Source: Gordionus sp. m RMFG-2023 (taxonomy: Eukaryota; Nematomorpha; Gordioida; Chordodea; Parachordodidae). Taken from it: 64,000 nucleotides of DNA. Location: assembly GCF_954871325.1 (NCBI RefSeq), contig NC_088778.1, forward strand, positions 29,621,120 through 29,685,119, given 5' to 3'. This document shows, one piece after another, positions 57,740-64,000 of this stretch (the first letter of the stretch is position 1; every line of letters begins with the position of its first letter). The notes below the pieces were generated by a model, which saw only the letters and a program-made list of their open reading frames with translations, searched no databases and was not told where the DNA came from. The translations under genes were made by a program, and so were the position numbers.

Positions 57740-58768
57740 ATTTTTTTTACTATTGACATTAATTTCTGAAACTATTGAATTTCTATGCTGACATTCTTTG
57801 GAATCACGGTCACATAGTATTTATTTAAATCAACTAATGGGTTTTGCATGGCAGCATGATACAAAGTACCTTTTAATTTATTCAAACTTTATTTTACAAA
57901 AAAATAATTATAAAAATAACGAATTTAAAATATCTGAACCTCAGTTTCCAATAAAAAACAAAATATGAAATACTAGGAAACATTTTTTTTTTTAAAATGA
58001 ACACAACCATAAACTATTTATTTATTAATTTACAATTGTAAAAAGAAATGTGTGGTGCATTAATAAAACTTGATTTACTTAATTAACAATATTATCTTAT
58101 TATCTTCTCTAAATAATATAATAACTTTCCATTAATCTTTCATTCAATTGTAGTGGTGCGTGTGTAAAGAAGAAAAAAACGAATGGAACAACATCAATCC
58201 CCTTTTTATTATCCCTTTTCATTTTCACCAAAGTTCAAACTGTTAACTCTCGGAATTAATTTTATTAATTAGTCTCCACTAACCGAATTATTGATATAAT
58301 CAATGTTTTTACCTGAACATAATATCATTATAATCAACTCAAAAATAAAATTCTTTTTCGCAAATTCAACCCCACAGTCGCTTTGTAATAAATTAATTTC
58401 TATTTAACAAATTAATTTTATCATCTTTATTTTTTGTACTACCACGTACATTCATTCAACTACGATACAAGGCAATCATAAACTATCATATTATGGAAAA
58501 ATAAGAACCAGTTAAAACACCCCTAATATATTATAATACACATTAGATAAATGGGAATAATAATTTAGACTCACTAGTCGCATAAATATACGCTCATAGT
58601 CAAATTCATAAGGCAACCTAAAAACCCTCTATGGTCACATATGTTTATACATTGAGTTGCATTTTTTATGTAAATTTAGCTCTCATAACCCAATTCATCC
58701 AACGAATACATACATCTATCTATATATACGGGTTTCTATGTTTAATACTATTTACACACTTTTTAATC
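57740..58768. other. Non-coding stretch
   Basis: AT-rich, nothing recognised. It may include 3' sequence of the retrotransposon remnant that follows. Confidence 0.4.
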
Positions 58769-59515
58769 TCATCTCCTAATATGGTCATTGTGACGAATCC
58801 CAGTGGTTCCATCCTTGAACGCGATGCGATTCAATCTCGTACCCACATTTTCTATTATATTACCCCTCTCCCATTTTTTCTTTTTATTGTCGAATAAATG
58901 GGCCCGTATAATTTGTTCCACACTAAACTTAACCCTTTGGTTAAACGGGATTATATCCCTCTTTTCCTTTAATTTTAACAAATCCAGCGGAACCTTTGTT
59001 CTTCGACTGAGAAACAAGTCTACCTTGGTTGAGAGAATTAAGATAACACAGAGACATATAAATCTCACATTTATTTTTTCCAACCTTTCTGAGCTAATAA
59101 AAATCGCTACCATCCTCTCAGATTGTCCGTTTGAGCTAGGATGATACTGTGGAGCAAGAATGTCTTTGATATCTGAACTCAGCACAAAGCTATTTAAAAT
59201 CATCACTTATGAAGGCTAGACTTCCATCGGAAACGATCGTATCAGGTAAACCGAACCTGGCCTATAATTCCCATAATTTTCTAATAACAATTTTTGTGGT
59301 ATAACCATACCTCCTCATATTCTATCCACTTTGAATAGGAATCAACCACTAAAAGATATGATTTTTTATCCAAATCAAAAAAATCGACTTATATACTTTC
59401 CACGATCTAGTTGATTCTATTGATTACCTATTTAGGGTGCATCGCGGCACACGAATTAGAGGTTTTCAAAATCATTACTCATACCAGGCCACCATACATA
59501 TTCACGAGCCCAAGA
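58769..59515 (-). mobile_element. Ty3/gypsy integrase remnant
   Basis: Minus-strand reading. Near 59510-59460 WAREYVWWPGM is followed by a Cys-containing finger segment. Then comes a core with WELxARFGLPDT/VSDG-like pieces at 59300-59200, in changing frames. At 59150 APQYHPSSNGQSERMVAIF appears (the integrase motif PYHPxxNGxAER), and at about 58860-58770 a C-terminal segment KWERGNIIENVG followed by RHNDHIRR. This is the usual order of a Ty3/gypsy integrase. Frameshifts and stops make it non-functional. The final 145 codons (58769-59206) remain open. Reverse transcriptase and terminal repeats were not found. Confidence 0.75.
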
Positions 59516-60240
59516 TGAAACATTGTTTCCATTTAAATTTTTCCTACAAAATTAAATAAATGTAAAATAATCTTTATAATGTATTTAAAAAAAACTAATC
59601 TAACTTCGTTAAAATAAAATTAATATAATTTTTATAACGTTAAAAATTTATTAATATTTTTACTACGTTAAGAAGAATTTCTATTATTTTACTACGTTAA
59701 TAAAATTACTATTATATTTACTAAGTTAAAAAAAATATACATGAAACAAATTTAATATTGCTTATTTTTTTTAATGAATAAAGAGAAAATCATGAGAATG
59801 TATTGTGAAATTTAAGTTTAAAAAATAAACATTGGAGAAGCAAATAAAAAAAAATTGATTATTTATTTAATAAATAAAAAAGGAAATTTTTTTTATATTA
59901 TTATTTTTTCCTTACTTTTTTAAATAAAAATATTTTTTCTTTTTTAAAAGCAATAATTAATGTTTAATAATTGTAATTATGTTATTGAAAATTTATTAAG
60001 ATTATCAGAGGTGTATAAAAAGTATCTGTATCCATGTACATTTTCAGAGGTATCTTTATCTGTTTATAGATACTTTTAAGATACATTTTCTTATACTTTT
60101 ATTTAACACTTTTTTTATTTGAAAAAAAAATATTCAAGTGCAAATTTTATCTCATATGAATGAGCATATAATTTAAATAAATATATATAATAAAAAATAT
60201 TAAGAGTAATATAATAAACATATATATATTATATTAAAAC
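59516..60240. other. Non-coding stretch with MITE fragment
   Basis: AT-rich with repeated ACTACGTTAA/ACTAAGTTAA motifs at 59606-59735. Relative of the GTATCTAGATAC MITE family at about 60012-60095. Confidence 0.45.
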
Positions 60241-60249
60241 TTATCTAAT

Positions 60250-60478
60250 ATATATAATCTCCATAATCATAACACGATCGTTTTCGTATCTCCCTAATGA
60301 TTCTAAATTTAAGGAGACTATATAGTGTAATGTTAATTTTATCTCCAGTTTTCGTATCTCCCTAATGTATTTTAAATTCAAGGAGACTATAATGTTAATT
60401 TTTTGCTCTCTATTAGAATCGAACACAAGCCTCCCGTTTCAAAGGTGTATGCTTTACCGCATGCACCAACTTTAATAT
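60250..60478 (-). repeat. tRNA-derived SINE-like element
   Basis: On the minus strand a tRNA-like head (60476 down to about 60404) has box A TGGTGCATGCGG (60457-60468) and box B GTTCGATTC (60416-60424), with an anticodon-arm-like segment between. It is followed by two 68-bp tandem copies (starting at TTTTCGTATCTCCCTAATG, 60281 and 60349 on the plus strand). The stems are imperfect, so it is unlikely to be a working tRNA gene. Confidence 0.5.
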
Positions 60479-60539
60479 AAATAAATATAAAAAATTTATT
60501 ATATATATATATTAAAGTTTCAAAGGCGTATTATAATTA

Positions 60540-62465
60540 AATTTTTGCTGATGGGGTTGAAGGGTAATTATTTAGTTTGTGTGATGGTAGTAAATATACT
60601 TTATTAATAAATTTTGTATAAATATTAAAATTTAAGAGAAAAATAGGTAAAATTGTTGCAATATATACCGTGAGCATGTATTAGAAATATCAAAAATTAA
60701 AAATGTGATGGAAAACATATTGGATAAAATTTAAAATAGAGGTGCTTTAAGATTTTTGAATTTTAAATATGGGTTATAGATTGGTATGAATTTTTTTTTG
60801 CAGACATAGCCAGACCTGATCAAAAAACCATGTCCCATGCAACTTTCATAATAAATTAATAGTTAACATTTTTAAAATTTTGCCTAATTTCATAATTGTA
60901 GAATGTATGTTATTCATAACTTATTATAACATTTTTGATTAAATATATAACCTTTTTGTTTTACTTATATATAATTTGACTATGATTGAAGTTTACCTCC
61001 TATTATTTGTTAACTTAGACATATCTTTTTATTTTTTCTATTGTAATTTAATAATAATTTCTTAAATTTAATTTTATATTTTGTAACTAAGTAATAAATC
61101 TTTTGGCTTCTTTAAAATTTAAATTAGGATGAACATATTTTCAGCATGGTACTTTAATATGTATTCATGAATTTCATATAAATACCAGTAGCTCACCAGT
61201 AGAATCATAGGTAAATCAGATATTTACCCTTCATTTGATGATAATTTTGAAATTAGACAGATTTAATTCTTATAAACCCCTTACATTAGACCTATTTTTT
61301 CTGGATCAAAATAAATTATTTGGGTTTTCCTGGGCTTGGGAAATATTTTTCACCATTAATATGGACTTGGACATAGCTTGAGAAACATTTTTCATAATTA
61401 TTATAGTCTAAGATTCCTGTAAATTTTTTAATTTTAAATATGGTCTAGAAATTAGCCTGAAAATTTCTTTTGAAGACATGACAAGGCCCATACAACTTTC
61501 ATATTCTGATTGTATTTTTAAATGTATTGTGACTTTTCATATAATTTATTTCAGTCCTCAACTATCAAAATTATTATGGTCTTTTGTGGGTTTGAGAAAA
61601 CCAAGCGCGAGGACCTGGCTTGGGAATTTTTTTAATATTAGGCATAGGTGTAATATTTAACAAGAATATTTATATGGCCCTCAGGTAAAATCTAATTTAA
61701 ATATATTTTTATTCAAAAAATAGTATTCACTCTTAGTCTTACTTAATGGGTTGGCTTTTGTCTGAAGTAAAATAGAATAAAAAATAGATATGGTTTTTAG
61801 AGATTTAACTATCTCCAGGTGACAAAAAATTTTGAAAATTACTATCGGTTGGCCAGGTTTGAGAAATTTTTTTTATAAAATTATTATGGGTTGGGCTGGA
61901 CTTGAAAAATATTTTTATAAATTATATTGGGCTGGGTTGGGGAAAATTTTTCAAAATTATTATGAGCTTGGACCAATGAGAATTTTTTTATAATTAATTA
62001 TAGGTCAGACATTGGCCCAAAACAAATTTTTTTGCAGGCCTGGGCTTGACCTGATCAAAAAACCTAGGCCCATGAAAATCTGAATTTTGATTGTATTTTT
62101 AAATTCATTATGATTATTTAAATATTTTATTTCAGTTCTCAACTACCACAATTATTATGATCTTTCATTGGGCTTGGAAGAATTTTTTATAATTAATATG
62201 GCTTTGGACTTTGCCTGGGTATTTTTATTAATATTAAATATTAGGTATAATTAATCAGTAATATTTAACAAATAATATTGGTATTATCAAATGCTTAAAT
62301 TTATTTTTACTCAAGCCATAGCATTTACACTTAGTTTTATGGATTGAACCTGGCCTGAAGGGGGGAGGGGGTAAAAAGAATAAAAATTGGATATTATTTT
62401 CAAATAGCATAAAAGTAAGAAGAAAATTTTCATTCCCCGTCATTTTTGACGGGCTATCTACTAGT
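60540..62465 (+). repeat. Dispersed repeat block with Helitron-like 3' end
   Basis: Three diverged blocks recur near 60800, 61480 and 62060 (landmarks ACCTGATCAAAAAACC, CCCATGCAACTTTCAT, TTTCAGTCCTCAACTA), separated by a degenerate unit of about 45 bp (GGGCTTGGGAAAA...ATTATTATGG). The plus-strand end is a 7-bp hairpin CCCGTCA/TGACGGG with a 4-base loop (62436-62453), seven bases, then CTAG (62461-62464) followed by T. This fits the Helitron rule (hairpin, CTRR terminus, insertion before T). No Rep/helicase gene is present. Confidence 0.5.
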
Positions 62466-63640
62466 ATATATATAAAAAGATATAAATATTAATTTTTTCT
62501 CCGTTTATATCTTAGATATCAGTTCTAGATTGTGAAGTATATTTTTATCATACAAAGGAATTTATAAATCCTTGCTCATGATGCTCTTTAATAATAAGCA
62601 ATACCATTGATGCACAAAATTATTTTAACCAAATAAATTTATTTTGAATTTTGTAAAATAATTTTATAGATATTCAGCTAACTTTTAATGAATAAATTAT
62701 AAAATTTAACGTAATTTTTATTTTTTTTTAAATATAAATCTATTTTTAAAAACATATTCAAAAATTTAAAAATCTAGCTATAACTTTTATAATTCAGTAC
62801 TTGATGATTTTACTCAAAAACAAAGACAAATTCTACGTATTTATATATTTAAATTTTTTTATAGTTTGACTAATAAATAAAAAAAAGAAGATTTTCGATT
62901 GCTTCCCTAGTAATAAACTTGACGCTTCATCACTGATTTATATATATATAAGTGTAATATTGGAGGAAGCTAGTAGATAATATTAGAATATTGTTTATTT
63001 TTGGAATTTTGGTATATATAATAAAAAGTCTAATGTTAATATTGGGATTAGAAATTTTGTGATTAATGTCTGAAATTTAAAATTATAATTGACAAGGCAC
63101 GCATGTTTCTGCGATATTGTTAAAAGAGGAAAAAAATACCTTATGATATAATTTAAAAAAAACACACTTGACTGACTTACATAAGGTAAATGCCAATCAA
63201 CTACAATGATGCTGGATTAATGACAATAAGCTTAAGTTAGAATGATTATGACTGACCAATGATGCTATGGATCAAATGACCCACCAGCTATTAAGATTTA
63301 TTGACAATCATTAGTACAATGACTACTATATATGGTCAAGGAAAAAAATATTGAACTTCCTGGAACAGAAAAAGAAAATTAAAAATAAAGTAAATAATAA
63401 TTTTTGTATTTGAATTTATTTAGAAATTTACTTGGATTATATATATGTGTAAATTGAGTTTGATTTTTCAAGAAAGGAGGGGGGGGCGTGTTGTATCTAT
63501 TGATTTGTAATTGACATTTATGAACGTTTTATTAATATTTTCAGGAAGAATTATTATTGATTTTAATTATTATTCGAAATCACTCATTGAATGTTATCCA
63601 TAGATAATTTAAAAATGTAATGGAAAATTTTCTAGATTAT
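62466..63640. other. AT-rich non-coding stretch
   Basis: Nothing recognised apart from simple repeats and a G run near 63480-63486. Confidence 0.5.
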
Positions 63641-63757
63641 TATAGCCTACCCCCCAAAATGCCACCCCCTACCATATACCCCCTACCCCTTTATAGATAT
63701 TAGGATGCAAACTGTTCCTACCCTCCCCCCCCCTTCCCACGCTCATGTAGACTCTGG
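63641..63757 (-). mobile_element. End fragment of the 9-bp-TSD transposon family
   Basis: CCTACCCCCCAAAATGCC, AGGATGCAAACTGTTCCTAC and CTCATGTAGACTCTGG reproduce the C-rich right end of the element at 3088-3506 almost base for base. The other end was not found, so the copy is truncated or much diverged. Confidence 0.65.
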
Positions 63758-64000
63758 ATATGGTATACATAGAAATAATTTCAATAGGGGTATTGGAAAT
63801 ATTGAAAATAAAAATGACAATTATTAATATTATGATATTGTATGTGACAAATTATATTTTTACATAAGCTATATTTAAACATTTGATTATTTTAGTTAAA
63901 TACATTTTAAGTGTTTTAAGGCTTTCGCTATTAGCCAGATATTAACTTTTCTGGCGATTTTTAATTTTTAGGAAAATATTCTGTAGCTTAATACACAATT

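Noticed and set aside
60404..60476. Functional tRNA gene
   Set aside because: Acceptor and T-arm pairing are imperfect and it is fused to a repeated body, so SINE-like is more likely.

Overview
The window is AT-rich (roughly three quarters A+T) animal nuclear DNA, most likely from an invertebrate. Coding sequence is split into exons by GT-AG introns. Genes are sparse, and most recognisable coding sequence belongs to decayed transposons (hAT in several lineages, one RTE-type LINE, Ty3/gypsy remnants, probable Helitron ends). The recognisable cellular genes (MED26, an APC relative, a DUF268-type protein) are animal in character. I cannot name the species. All products are inferred by reading the sequence; no database search was possible.

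Region by region: 0-0.7 kb holds the last exon of a histidine-rich protein (+). 2.3-3.5 kb holds two inverted copies of a non-autonomous DNA transposon, each with a perfect 9-bp target duplication. 6.3-7.0 kb is an intact 234-aa reading frame (-) of unknown identity. 8-9 kb is a local duplication and 11.9-12.8 kb a decayed tandem array of about 129-bp units. 13.8-15.6 kb is a frameshifted, apparently intronless APC-like pseudogene. 15.9-20.9 kb is a phase-consistent three-exon gene (-) for a membrane-anchored DUF268-type protein. 24-29 kb holds dispersed repeats and a hAT remnant (26.2-29.2 kb) with a small hAT MITE nested in it.

32.9-40.6 kb is a four-exon MED26 gene (-), whose 5.9-kb third intron holds three or four MITEs and a full-length but dead RTE LINE with a tRNA-like 5' end. 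42 kb and 59 kb carry Ty3/gypsy integrase remnants. 45.15-48.81 kb is a structurally complete hAT transposon: 602-aa uninterrupted transposase, terminal repeats and a perfect 8-bp target duplication. 50.2-54.5 kb is a multi-layer nest in which an old MITE was split by a ZMYM1/DUF4371-type hAT, itself interrupted by another hAT and by a small relative of the 45-kb hAT. 54.5-57.8 kb has a few unassigned candidate exons and another ZMYM1-type hAT remnant. 60-62.5 kb has a tRNA-derived SINE and dispersed repeats ending in a Helitron-like hairpin plus CTAG.

How the parts relate: the MED26 and DUF268-type genes are separate host genes. The intact hAT at 45 kb is a plausible source of movement for the small elements sharing its ends. 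Several insertions can be placed in order by nesting and target duplications.
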